Of a stretch of 64,000 nucleotides of DNA, positions 20,780-29,356 are shown in pieces. The position numbers and the translations under genes were made by a program. Below the pieces are notes generated by a model. It worked only from the letters and a program-made list of their open reading frames with translations, was not told the DNA's origin and did not search any database. This DNA comes from Paraliobacillus sp. PM-2 (GTDB lineage: Bacteria; Bacillota; Bacilli; Bacillales; Amphibacillaceae), in the NCBI RefSeq assembly GCF_001368815.1, contig NZ_CTEI01000001.1:1832335-1896334 (forward strand), read 5' to 3'. Position 1 is the stretch's first letter, and every line of letters begins with the position of its first letter.

Positions 20780-22651
20780 ATGGCAAACAAGAACATTGTC
20801 ATTATCGGTGCTGGATATGCCGGTGTACATGCTGCGAAAAAGCTAGCAAAAAAGTACAAAAAAGATGACTCGGTTACGATTACATTGATTGATCGCCATT
20901 CCTATCACACGATGATGACTGAATTGCATGAAGTTGCAGCTCATCGAGTAGAGCCGGAAGCAATTCAATTTGATTTACGTCGTTTATTTAATCGTACGAA
21001 AGTAAATTTAGTAACTGACAACGTTACACATGTTGATCATGACACGAAAAAGGTTACAACAGAACATGGTGAATATGCCTATGATTACCTTATCCTAGGT
21101 ATGGGTGGAGAACCAAATGACTTTGGTACACCTGGTGTAGGTGAACATGCATTTACACTATGGTCTTGGGAAGATGCAGTCAAGCTTCGCGAACACATCG
21201 AAAAAACAGTAGCAAAAGCTGCAACTATTCATGATGAAGCAACACGTCGTGCGATGTTAACATTTACTGTTTGTGGTTCTGGTTTCACAGGAATCGAAAT
21301 GGTGGGTGAATTAATTGAATGGAAAGAACGCTTAGCGAAAGATAACAAATTGGATGCAGATGAAATATCACTTTATGTTGTAGAAGCTGCACCAACCATC
21401 TTAAATATGTTAGAAAGAAAAGATGCTGACAAAGCAGAAGCATATTTAAACAAAAAAGGTGTTAAAATACTAAAAGATTCACCGATTGTAGAAGTAAAAG
21501 CCGAAGAAATTGTATTGAAATCCGGTGAAACACTACCTACTTACACATTAATTTGGACAGCTGGTGTAAAGGCAAATTCTGATACCAAAGACTATGGTAT
21601 GGAAACAGCAAGAGCAGGACGCCTTAAAGTAAACCAATATATGGAATCCGAGCAATATGATAACGTATATGTTATTGGCGACCTAGCTTATTATGAAGAG
21701 GAACCTGGTAAACCAACACCACAAATTGTTGAAGCGGCTGAACAAACAGGTACTACCGCTGCTAAAAACATCATTTCTGAAATTAGTGGTGGAGAAAAAA
21801 CAACTTATGAAGGTAAATATCACGGAACAATGGTATCAATTGGTGCTAGATATGGTGTAGCTAACCTAATGGGAGTTTCCTTAAGCGGTTGGTTTGCTAA
21901 CTTTATGAAGCACATGGTTAACCTTTACTATTTCATGGGTATTGCAAGTGGCTATTATATGGTTCAATATATTCGTCATGAATTTTTCGAAACAAAGGAT
22001 AAACGTAACATCTTCCGTGATTTCTTAACTCGTTATGGTAATGTATTGTGGAGTTTACCATTGCGTATTTTTGTAGCTGGTTTCTGGTTATTAGAAGCAG
22101 GGACGAAGATTTGGGGTAAAGAAACCTTTGAAAATGCTATTTCTAGTTGGTCTACTGTTCCTAATCTTTTTAAAGGCTTAGGAGAAGGATCTTGGTTAGT
22201 TGGAGATACCGTACGTCTACCATTTGAATGGTTGCAAACTACGACTAGTGGAGCAAGTGAATCTGCAGCTTCAACAGAATGGGCAACGCCAATTTTAAGT
22301 AAAATGCCAGGTATTTTTGAATGGTTTATGAAAATTGTCCTTCCAACACCTGAAATGGCAATCTTCATGCAAAAATTCATGGTATTCGTTGAATTAGCTA
22401 TTGGATTAGCTATTTTAGCTGGTCTATTCACTTGGTTAGCAAACGCAGCAAGTGCAGGCTTCCTTGTTATGTTTACTTTATCTGCTATGCTTGGTTGGGA
22501 TAAAGTTTGGGCGTTACCAGCATCTATTGCATTAATGAATGGATCTGGACGTACATTTGGCCTTGATTATTGGGTTATTCCTTTCTTACAACAAAAACTT
22601 GGCCACTGGTGGTATGGAAAAGAACGTTCGATTTATCAAGATAAAAAATAA
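20780..22651 (+). CDS. ndh2: Type II NADH dehydrogenase with C-terminal membrane domain (Ndh2-like)
   Basis: Transfers electrons from NADH through FAD to a quinone without pumping protons. FAD-binding GxGxxG is at 10-15 and the NADH-binding CGSGFTGIE at about 170. The usual enzyme ends near residue 400. This 623-residue protein adds about 200 residues with membrane helices (around 430-445 and 525-600), as in the Listeria Ndh2 used for extracellular electron transfer. The ATG has AAGGAGTGA upstream. A candidate promoter with a Rex-like site precedes it and a terminator follows at 22659-22712, separating it from the EetB-like gene. Confidence 0.92.
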   Translation: MANKNIVIIGAGYAGVHAAKKLAKKYKKDDSVTITLIDRHSYHTMMTELHEVAAHRVEPEAIQFDLRRLFNRTKVNLVTDNVTHVDHDTKKVTTEHGEYAYDYLILGMGGEPNDFGTPGVGEHAFTLWSWEDAVKLREHIEKTVAKAATIHDEATRRAMLTFTVCGSGFTGIEMVGELIEWKERLAKDNKLDADEISLYVVEAAPTILNMLERKDADKAEAYLNKKGVKILKDSPIVEVKAEEIVLKSGETLPTYTLIWTAGVKANSDTKDYGMETARAGRLKVNQYMESEQYDNVYVIGDLAYYEEEPGKPTPQIVEAAEQTGTTAAKNIISEISGGEKTTYEGKYHGTMVSIGARYGVANLMGVSLSGWFANFMKHMVNLYYFMGIASGYYMVQYIRHEFFETKDKRNIFRDFLTRYGNVLWSLPLRIFVAGFWLLEAGTKIWGKETFENAISSWSTVPNLFKGLGEGSWLVGDTVRLPFEWLQTTTSGASESAASTEWATPILSKMPGIFEWFMKIVLPTPEMAIFMQKFMVFVELAIGLAILAGLFTWLANAASAGFLVMFTLSAMLGWDKVWALPASIALMNGSGRTFGLDYWVIPFLQQKLGHWWYGKERSIYQDKK

Positions 22652-22658
22652 CTAGCTG

Positions 22659-22712
22659 TAAAGAAGGCGATTGGCTCATATTTACTTGAGCCATTCGCTA
22701 TCTTCTTTATTA
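22659..22712 (+). terminator. Rho-independent terminator after ndh2
   Basis: Long hairpin AAAGAAGGCGAT-TGGCTCA / TGAGCCA-TTCGCTATCTTCTTT just after the ndh2 stop, with a T-rich end. Confidence 0.75.
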
Positions 22713-22827
22713 TGTGTATTTGATAAACATTAAAGGGGAATAAGAAAATTAGCTAGTAATATAATGATAATTTTTCTTCTTGCCCTTTGCTGTTTTTTAA
22801 ACCGACACAATTGGAGTGGTCTCATCT

Positions 22828-23364
22828 ATGACAAAAAATCAACGACTTGTTTATATTGCCTTGTTAGCGGCACAAGCCGTTATTATTAGTTTATTAGAGC
22901 GTGCCATTCCTTTCCCTTTTGCTGTTGCCCCTGGTGCGAAACTTGGTTTAGCAAATATGATTACATGTATGGCATTATATACACTTCCCGTAAAAGACGC
23001 CTTTAAAGTGGTGAGTATTCGATTAGTATTAGCCACGCTTTTAGGTGGAACCATATCTACCTTTATGTATAGTGCTGCCGGTGCGTTACTTAGTTTTTTC
23101 GGTATGTTGTTTGTTAAACATATTGGAAAGAAACATGTTAGTCTTATAGGTGTAAGTACAACTGGTGCTGTATTGCATAATGTTGGTCAACTTATTGTAG
23201 CAAGCTGGATCGCACAAACATGGACAGTCATGCTATATTTACCGGTATTATCGTTTATTGGAATCTTATCTGGTATTGCTATTGGTATTGCTGCCAACTA
23301 TTTATTAACTCATGTAGAGAAATTGCATTACTACATGGATTTACGTGATTTAAGACAGCAATGA
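22828..23364 (+). CDS. EetB-like Gx transporter family membrane protein (often labelled heptaprenyl diphosphate synthase component I)
   Basis: Very hydrophobic, 178 residues, about five membrane helices; the sequence PFPFAVAPGAKLGLANM is typical of the Gx transporter family. The common label 'heptaprenyl diphosphate synthase component I' is doubtful for a membrane protein. In Listeria the family member EetB is required for flavin-based extracellular electron transfer. The frame opens at a GTG (22816), but the ATG at 22828 has GGAGTGG at a good distance. The adjacent EetA, normally its partner, is absent. It is followed by the polyprenyl synthase after 35 bp. Confidence 0.8.
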   Translation: MTKNQRLVYIALLAAQAVIISLLERAIPFPFAVAPGAKLGLANMITCMALYTLPVKDAFKVVSIRLVLATLLGGTISTFMYSAAGALLSFFGMLFVKHIGKKHVSLIGVSTTGAVLHNVGQLIVASWIAQTWTVMLYLPVLSFIGILSGIAIGIAANYLLTHVEKLHYYMDLRDLRQQ

Positions 23365-23399
23365 CAACATAACAACTTTTGAAGAAAGAGGTTATCATA

Positions 23400-24380
23400 A
23401 TGCGTGTACATCCAATGTGGGATAGCTACCCAGAATTAAAAACAGATTTAGAGAATGTATTAAAGTTAATTAATAAGAATATTCGTATTCGTGATAAAAA
23501 CGTCAATACGATCATTAAAGATATGATTTTTGCAGGTGGCAAACTGCTGCGTCCAACCTATTCGCTTCTATGCTCACATATTGGTTCAGAACAAGATAAG
23601 GAACGAGCCGTGGCCGTAGCAGCAGCATTGGAGACACTGCATATGGCGACACTCGTGCATGATGACGTGATTGATGAAGCATCAACTAGGCATGGACGAC
23701 AAACACTGCAATCAACACATGGCAATCAATTCGCTATTTATGCTGGTGACTACTTATTCTCTGTATGTTTTACCATTTTATCTCGTCATGCAACATCACT
23801 AGCACATTTGGAGTTTAACTCCCGAAGTATGGAAAAAGTGTTGAGTGGTGAATTAGATCAATTAAATGCCCGATTTCATCCGCCTAATAGTGTAAAGGGC
23901 TATTTATCTAGAATATCCGGAAAAACAGCTCAATTATTTGCAGTTAGTTGTTATTCAGGAGCGATAGAGAGCAAAGCAACAAGGAGACAAACGATGAATG
24001 CCTGGAATATGGGGCATTATATTGGAATGGCATTTCAAATTATGGATGATATACTCGATTATCAAGGAGAGGCAAGCGAAGTCGGTAAACCTGTTATGGC
24101 TGATGTAAAGCAAGGAATTTATACCTTACCACTAATTTATGCCATGCAAAAAAAATCCGACGAGCTTAACCCTATTTTAAAGAAAAAAGAAGCATTAGAT
24201 ATGGAAGACATGCAATACATCTCAACAATCATACAACAGGAACAAGGAATAGAAAAAGCAAAAATGTTAGCAGAGCGATACACAAATAAAGCAATAAAAG
24301 AATTAAATAAATTACCTAATGGCAATTATAAAAATCATCTATATACAATAACAATGAACTTATTAAATAGGAACAAGTAA
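23400..24380 (+). CDS. Polyprenyl diphosphate synthase catalytic subunit (HepT/DmkB-like)
   Basis: Trans-prenyl synthase making the side chain of (demethyl)menaquinone. First Asp motif DDVID at 88-92, second DDILD at 216-220, and GGKLLRP at 46-52. 326 residues from the ATG at 23400, chosen over the upstream TTG because AGAGG sits eight bases before it. In Listeria DmkB plays this role inside the extracellular electron transfer locus. Here it follows the EetB-like gene and ends at a strong terminator. Confidence 0.9.
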   Translation: MRVHPMWDSYPELKTDLENVLKLINKNIRIRDKNVNTIIKDMIFAGGKLLRPTYSLLCSHIGSEQDKERAVAVAAALETLHMATLVHDDVIDEASTRHGRQTLQSTHGNQFAIYAGDYLFSVCFTILSRHATSLAHLEFNSRSMEKVLSGELDQLNARFHPPNSVKGYLSRISGKTAQLFAVSCYSGAIESKATRRQTMNAWNMGHYIGMAFQIMDDILDYQGEASEVGKPVMADVKQGIYTLPLIYAMQKKSDELNPILKKKEALDMEDMQYISTIIQQEQGIEKAKMLAERYTNKAIKELNKLPNGNYKNHLYTITMNLLNRNK

Positions 24381-24407
24381 AAAATCGGGCAATAGCCCGA
24401 TTTTTCT
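24380..24407 (+). terminator. Rho-independent terminator after the polyprenyl synthase
   Basis: Perfect stem AAAAATCGGGC/GCCCGATTTTT, loop AATA; symmetric, so it may serve the convergent gene too. Confidence 0.85.
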
Positions 24408-24416
24408 ATTTATATC

Positions 24417-24740
24417 TTATGAATTACTTGGGGAGCTATCATCGCTTTGCTTGATTGGTGTAAACTCAAAACTTGGTTCTTCGTTACCCATATCTACTTT
24501 TAAATTAAATTCATTAATAAACCATTGATCTTGTTTAGTAAAATAAAACGTGATTTCATCCACTGTCTTAAAAGGACCCATTTCACCATCTTTACCGACA
24601 GATACACCTAAAAAATAACTAGGATGTGCAGTAGGTATACCGCCATATAATTTAACAAAAAAATGAACATAGTCACCTGAAGATAGACCCATTTCATCTA
24701 TATACCATTGTGCCGCTTCTTCTGTAACAGTAAATGCCAT
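24417..24740 (-). CDS. HesB/YneR-like family protein
   Basis: 107 residues, cytoplasmic. The start MAFTVTEEAAQWYIDEMGL and the GG-containing sheet resemble the HesB-like YneR family; the cysteines of real A-type Fe-S carriers are absent, so an Fe-S role is unlikely. The acidic, serine-rich tail is unstructured. GGAGGTG precedes the ATG. It is convergent with the polyprenyl synthase. Function unknown. Confidence 0.75.
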   Translation of the reverse strand: MAFTVTEEAAQWYIDEMGLSSGDYVHFFVKLYGGIPTAHPSYFLGVSVGKDGEMGPFKTVDEITFYFTKQDQWFINEFNLKVDMGNEEPSFEFTPIKQSDDSSPSNS

Positions 24741-24820
24741 GTTTATTCACCTCCGGATATGCAAGCATAGTATCTATCACCATTTTCCACTTTCTAGACA
24801 ATTATTGCAACAAAGGTTAA

Positions 24821-24860
24821 GAAAAAAAAATAAGCTATCTTCATAAGATAGCTTATTTTT
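24821..24860 (-). terminator. Rho-independent terminator after the lipoprotein gene
   Basis: Perfect 13-bp stem AATAAGCTATCTT/AAGATAGCTTATT with a three-base loop, followed on the minus strand by nine T. Confidence 0.9.
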
Positions 24861-24865
24861 ACTAT

Positions 24866-25435
24866 TTATTCTTCTACAGTTGTATCGCCAGTTACTTCAC
24901 CAACAATATTAGCAGTATCTTGGTATTCTTGACTTGCGAAAATAAGATTTCCATCAATTTTTGCATTTTCTCCAAGTTGGAAACCATTTGTTTCTACATA
25001 TACATCACCTGCTAAAATACCAGCAGCAAAGTTTAAGTTTTCACTTTGAACAGTCATTTTTGGTGTAGTAATAGTAAAGGAATCTGTGATGTTACGGTCT
25101 TCATCTTGTGTATAAGGTGCTATTTTACGATAAATATCTTTTTCTTCATTACCTTTATCATGGAATTCACCAGCTACAACTAATTCGTCTTCAAGTGTAA
25201 TGTCATTAAGTGTAGCAATAATCCAAGTACCATCTTCTGATACTGCTTCAACAAAGGCATCTGCCTCACTAACAATCGATGCTGTTGTTACTGCATCTGT
25301 TTCCTCTTCATCTGCACCATCTGTTTCCTCTGTTGTTGTATCATCATTTGTTGCATCATCTGCATTATCATCTGTTCCACATGCTGCAAGTAATGATACA
25401 GAAAGGATCATTGCTAAAAATAATTTAAACTTCAT
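24866..25435 (-). CDS. Unrecognised acidic lipoprotein
   Basis: 189 residues. A signal ends in LLAACG, lipid anchor Cys19, then an Asp/Thr/Glu-rich linker to about residue 50 and a beta-rich domain of repeated short strands (TPKMTVQSENLNFAAGIL, then AGDVYVE), like a polymer-forming or bactofilin-type fold. It has no FMN-binding motif ([S/D]GA[T/S]), so it is not a good PplA candidate in spite of the neighbouring apbE. Monocistronic, own terminator. Function unknown. Confidence 0.75.
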   Translation of the reverse strand: MKFKLFLAMILSVSLLAACGTDDNADDATNDDTTTEETDGADEEETDAVTTASIVSEADAFVEAVSEDGTWIIATLNDITLEDELVVAGEFHDKGNEEKDIYRKIAPYTQDEDRNITDSFTITTPKMTVQSENLNFAAGILAGDVYVETNGFQLGENAKIDGNLIFASQEYQDTANIVGEVTGDTTVEE

Positions 25436-25784
25436 GGTTTTTGCCCCCTATAGATTAATCACTTTTGTTTTATATGTTCATTTTAACATACTTAGTAGAC
25501 TTTTATAACACTTATGTGTGTATGTTTTGTGAAAATATATACAATTTTTGAATTTCCACATTTTTAAAATTCCCTAACACCCAGACATTATTCAATCATT
25601 CTTAGTTTATTTTCTCCATATTTGTCAATTTTAAAATACAGAAAAAAGCCACTATTTATATAGTGGCTCACTGTATATGGTTTATTAAATAATTTATAAT
25701 TACAAAAGCCTTCTCGTTTTTTCATCATAAAATATGACGTATTCCCTCTAGCATCTCACTTATTTGGTTTCATTAGACAGCAAG
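25436..25784. other. Gene-free stretch between the lipoprotein gene and yabR
   Basis: About 349 bp. The right part is the yabR 3' region with a terminator at 25641-25669; the left part holds AT-rich sequence before the lipoprotein start. No RNA gene or ORF of interest is seen. Confidence 0.6.
25641..25669 (-). terminator. Rho-independent terminator after yabR
   Basis: Perfect stem AGCCACTA/TAGTGGCT with a six-base loop and T6 on the minus strand, about 115 bp past the yabR stop. Confidence 0.8.
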
Positions 25785-26195
25785 TTAGCCTTTTTTAGCA
25801 CCTCGACCTCCACGCTTAGATTCGGTATGCTTACGCAATGTTGCTAACCGATCTTCAGAATCCTTTAAGAAACGATTCATTTTCGATTCAAATGACTCCG
25901 TGCGTTCACGATTATTTTTAGGACTGTTGTTCTTACGGCGTCCTTGACCATGATTTGGCTTATCTTTTGCTTTCTTAATAGATAATCCGATCTTACCATC
26001 TTTCTCAACATTAATTACCTTAACAGTTACTTCATCACCAACAGTTAAATGTTCATTAATGTCTTTTACATAATTATCAGCAACCTCACTAATGTGTACA
26101 AGCCCTGTTGTACCTTCTTTTAATTCAACAAATGCACCAAAATTAGTGATTCCGGTTACCTTTCCTTGTAACTTGCTGCCTACTTCGATTGACAT
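25785..26195 (-). CDS. yabR: S1-domain RNA-binding protein (YabR)
   Basis: General stress-type S1 protein, 136 residues: an S1 domain at 1-73 (GKVTGITNFGAFVEL, then GLVHISEVA) and a basic, glycine/asparagine/arginine-rich tail to the C-terminus. It closes the divIC cluster as in B. subtilis, where trnSL and spoIIE come next; here about 10 kb is inserted at this point. Confidence 0.93.
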   Translation of the reverse strand: MSIEVGSKLQGKVTGITNFGAFVELKEGTTGLVHISEVADNYVKDINEHLTVGDEVTVKVINVEKDGKIGLSIKKAKDKPNHGQGRRKNNSPKNNRERTESFESKMNRFLKDSEDRLATLRKHTESKRGGRGAKKG

Positions 26196-26270
26196 AAAAA
26201 AAATGCTCCTCCTTAAGAATTAAAAAAAGATATACTACAATTACATTATATATAAGCAATGAAAACTATG

Positions 26271-26654
26271 TCAATAAGATGGGGCCTCTTCGGGCAGTTT
26301 AAACACAATTTCACCCTCTTTGGTAAAAAAGTAGTTCGTTTTTGCTATTTGTAGCACATATTCTTCATCTTTTAATAGCTTCACTTTTTCAGTAAGATCT
26401 TTCTCCTCTTGTTGAAGTACTTTATACTCTTCTTGTAAAGTTTGATACTCCTCATTTTTCTTAGCATATAGTGAACGCTGATTCATATGATACGTAATAA
26501 TACTACCAAATGTAATACAAACGACGATAGCAAAAAGTGTGAGACGACGGTGTAACCTTTTTTTCTTTTTTCGTTGTCTTTCTACATGTGCATCATACTT
26601 CTTCATATAAGAAGAATTTATTCGTGATACATTTTGTTGCTTTTGTCTCCTCAC
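26271..26654 (-). CDS. divIC: Cell division protein DivIC
   Basis: Bitopic division protein that complexes with FtsL and DivIB at the septum. 127 residues: basic cytoplasmic N-terminus (1-35), one membrane helix (about 36-56) and a coiled coil (65-105). The start is a GTG overlapping the yabQ stop as TAGTG, with AAGGAGG nine bases upstream. Confidence 0.93.
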   Translation of the reverse strand: MRRQKQQNVSRINSSYMKKYDAHVERQRKKKKRLHRRLTLFAIVVCITFGSIITYHMNQRSLYAKKNEEYQTLQEEYKVLQQEEKDLTEKVKLLKDEEYVLQIAKTNYFFTKEGEIVFKLPEEAPSY

Positions 26655-27259
26655 TACCCACTACCTCCTTTATGCCATATAGCTTTCCATCTTTTAGTTA
26701 TATTATTCTCCATTTTACTATAAAATCCTGCCAAATAAACTAAGTATTTTTGCGCATTTTCAGGCATAAGTCGGTATATAAGTTTTCCTATTATTCGAAT
26801 TGGAAAAAAAATAAATTTAACCAATATTTTCATGGATGTAAAAGCTATTCCAACCATAAATAAACCAACAGCTAGTAGTAAGTGAATCACAACTACAATG
26901 GGGCGGATAATAACCAGTCTGATTATTCCCAACGTTATTTGAAAGCATCTCTTTATTATAGTAATGATATACTCTAATAAACGCTGATACACGGAAGCAA
27001 ATAAACTCTTATATGCTGCAATACCACAAAAAACAGATAAAAAAATATATAATCGAATCTCCCCTTGGTTAACTAAAAACAAAAGGTAAAATAAAACCAA
27101 TGTTTGTAATAACCAAAAACAGATTTCCATACTATAAGAAAGTATGCGATGGTGTTTCCAATAGGAGTCAAATCGTCGAAATGTATCAAGGGCGCAACCT
27201 AAATAAACCCCACCTGCAATCATAACCATTATCGTACTAAACTGTGTCGTTAAACTCAT
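26654..27259 (-). CDS. yabQ: Spore cortex protein YabQ
   Basis: Membrane protein needed for spore cortex in B. subtilis. 201 residues with about five hydrophobic segments (8-25, 43-65, 70-90, 116-145 and around 150) and a basic C-terminus. It overlaps yabP by 4 bp (coupled). Always found with yabP in spore formers. Confidence 0.9.
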   Translation of the reverse strand: MSLTTQFSTIMVMIAGGVYLGCALDTFRRFDSYWKHHRILSYSMEICFWLLQTLVLFYLLFLVNQGEIRLYIFLSVFCGIAAYKSLFASVYQRLLEYIITIIKRCFQITLGIIRLVIIRPIVVVIHLLLAVGLFMVGIAFTSMKILVKFIFFPIRIIGKLIYRLMPENAQKYLVYLAGFYSKMENNITKRWKAIWHKGGSG

Positions 27260-27558
27260 TTAAACAGCTTACTAAAGAGACCTTTAGTTTTATCCCCTTG
27301 CTGTTCATCCATATATGATAGTTCATATACTTTCCCTTTAATCGCTACGTTACCCTGTTCAACATCTAAATTTTTAATTTGTAAATTCTCTCCTCGAATC
27401 ATCATGTACCCCATCACTGTTTGTAACAGAAATTCTTCATTATCAAAGCTATCTACTTCCTTCACACCGCTGATTTCGATAACACGACGATTATTCACAC
27501 GAACAAAGTGTTCCATTTGTACATTGGATGATGAATAGTTCCTTTGACCTTGTACCAT
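27256..27558 (-). CDS. yabP: Sporulation protein YabP
   Basis: Small YabP/YqfC-family protein, 100 residues, with the core EISGVKEVDSFDNEEFLLQT; works with YabQ in spore development. The frame opens earlier, but the ATG at 27558 has GGAGG at a good distance. In B. subtilis yabP is sigma-E dependent; a CATATAGT resembling a sigma-E -10 lies upstream near 27580, but the -35 is not convincing. Confidence 0.92.
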   Translation of the reverse strand: MVQGQRNYSSSNVQMEHFVRVNNRRVIEISGVKEVDSFDNEEFLLQTVMGYMMIRGENLQIKNLDVEQGNVAIKGKVYELSYMDEQQGDKTKGLFSKLFK

Positions 27559-27621
27559 TAGAAATCCCTCCCTTATCATTTAAACTATATGATTGGAGGG
27601 ACAAGTTTAGAACAATAGAAA

Positions 27622-27879
27622 CTATTGTACATGTTCTTCTTTTACAATTGTATACAATGACGTTGCTTCCTCTTTCTTTACTCCCTCTTTAAGTGTTTCT
27701 ACCAAGATTGTAAGTCTCTTCTGGCCGAACTGTATGGTTAATTCATCACCTACAGATACGTTAGTAGATGCCTTTGCTTGATTGCCATTAATAATAATTC
27801 TGCCTTGATCAGCTACTTCTTTAGCTAATGTACGTCTCTTTATTAGTCGGGAAATTTTTAAAAATTTATCCAAGCGCAT
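27622..27879 (-). CDS. rqcP: S4-domain ribosome quality-control factor RqcP (YabO)
   Basis: 85-residue S4 RNA-binding protein of the Hsp15 family; in B. subtilis it assists RqcH in C-terminal alanine tailing on obstructed 50S subunits. The S4 domain is MRLDKFLKISRLIKRRTLA. The long frame starts at 27924, but the ATG at 27879 has AAGGAG upstream and fits the family. It follows yabN directly (the longer frame overlaps it). Confidence 0.94.
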   Translation of the reverse strand: MRLDKFLKISRLIKRRTLAKEVADQGRIIINGNQAKASTNVSVGDELTIQFGQKRLTILVETLKEGVKKEEATSLYTIVKEEHVQ

Positions 27880-27898
27880 GATAGATATGTTCTCCTTT

Positions 27899-29356
27899 TT
27901 ATAAATTTTTTGTTTTCGCCTCATTCCATAACTTATCTAATTCTTCAAGCGAATAATCTTCTATTAATCGTTCATTTCTCGCCACTTTCTCCTCTATAAA
28001 TTGAAAGCGCCGAATGAATTTTTGGTTTGTTTGTTCCAATGCAAGGTTAGCATTAACATTATAATATCTTGCTATATTAACAATAGCAAATAGAATATCT
28101 CCAAATTCTTTTTCTATTTCGATATTATTTGATTTTTTAATTGCTTCTTTACATTCATTTATCTCTTCAAAAATTTTTTTCCATATTGGTTCAGGGGTTG
28201 ACCAATCAAAACCAACAGTTGCAGCTTCTTTTTGTAATGCTTCCGCCTTTACTAACGGAGATGCCGATTTAGGGACACGATTAAGCAAAGATGTACATGT
28301 ACTTTCCATTTTTTCACTTACTTTTATTTCTTGCCAATTCTGCAATACATCTGCTTCCCCTGCCACCTTCACGTTACCAAACACATGCGGATGTCTCCGA
28401 ATCATTTTATGGGTAATGCTTTCTATTACATCATCAATCGTGAAATAGCCCATGTCTTCCCCAATCTGACTATGTAACATAACTTGTAATAATACATCAC
28501 CAAGTTCCTCGATAATTGCATCATCATTTTCTTCATTTATGGCGTCTATTAATTCATATGCTTCTTCTATTAAGTAGTTGCGTAACGATTGATTCGTTTG
28601 TTTGTTATCCCAAGGACATCCAGAAGGGCTTCTAAGTGTAGCAATAACATCACGAAGTCTAAAAAATTGATGATTCAAAATTTCTGCTTTAGCTGGAGTA
28701 ATATAAACACTTGTTAAATTACTAAGCTTCACCCCTTGATCTAATTCAACTAACTCAATTGTTTGAATCTTTTCCTGTTTACTCCCAACTGCTTCAATAA
28801 CAGTCACAGGATGCTGTGGTGGAAGATCTTCTAACAATACTAGTTTAACCTCCGAAGCAATAAAACTATCATACACTTGACAGAAGATCGTATGATTTCG
28901 ATAATCAATTTGACTGCGTGAAAAATCGGTTGCGTCCAAAAATTGAAACCCGTCAATTGGATCAATTTGAAGTGCTGTAAATAAAGGATCTAGATAGCTT
29001 TGTCCACCAGTGATGCTTACTTCTACTTCTGAACTTTCTATTAGTAATTGAACTGTTTTTTCTGCTAGCATTGGATGGCCGGGTACTGCGTATATAAAAG
29101 ATCCTAGAATTCTTGCTTTTTCCGTTAGTGTATTCGCAATCGTTTGATATACTTGTTCAAACGTATCATGTTGCTCATAGGTATCATCAAATGAATGGAA
29201 TGAAACACCTTCCTCCTGTAAAGTTCGGATGACTGGGTGGTCGAATGTACGAACATAAATTGGTTGCTTAGAATTCTTTAACTTCCGATAAACACCCAAT
29301 GATAATTGCTCTATATCACCTGCTCCTAATCCAATTATCTCAATATTCCCTTTCAT
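27899..29356 (-). CDS. yabN: YabN: tetrapyrrole methylase-like domain fused to MazG pyrophosphohydrolase
   Basis: 485 residues. The N-terminal 220 residues are of the SAM-dependent tetrapyrrole methylase superfamily (IEIIGLGAGDIEQL, GHPML); the C-terminal part is a MazG NTP pyrophosphohydrolase with two all-alpha repeats (EELGDVLLQVMLH and EKEFGDILFAIVN, the Glu/Asp metal clusters). Removes aberrant or excess NTPs. It overlaps the upstream flippase by 17 bp. Confidence 0.94.
   Translation of the reverse strand: MKGNIEIIGLGAGDIEQLSLGVYRKLKNSKQPIYVRTFDHPVIRTLQEEGVSFHSFDDTYEQHDTFEQVYQTIANTLTEKARILGSFIYAVPGHPMLAEKTVQLLIESSEVEVSITGGQSYLDPLFTALQIDPIDGFQFLDATDFSRSQIDYRNHTIFCQVYDSFIASEVKLVLLEDLPPQHPVTVIEAVGSKQEKIQTIELVELDQGVKLSNLTSVYITPAKAEILNHQFFRLRDVIATLRSPSGCPWDNKQTNQSLRNYLIEEAYELIDAINEENDDAIIEELGDVLLQVMLHSQIGEDMGYFTIDDVIESITHKMIRRHPHVFGNVKVAGEADVLQNWQEIKVSEKMESTCTSLLNRVPKSASPLVKAEALQKEAATVGFDWSTPEPIWKKIFEEINECKEAIKKSNNIEIEKEFGDILFAIVNIARYYNVNANLALEQTNQKFIRRFQFIEEKVARNERLIEDYSLEELDKLWNEAKTKNL

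Noticed and set aside
22828-23364. Heptaprenyl diphosphate synthase component I as function of the membrane protein
   Set aside because: A protein of about five membrane helices is not an HepS-like soluble subunit; the EetB/Gx family fits better.
24866-25435. Lipoprotein near apbE as a PplA-like flavinylated protein
   Set aside because: No FMN-attachment motif and no FMN-binding domain; it is rightly described as an unknown lipoprotein.
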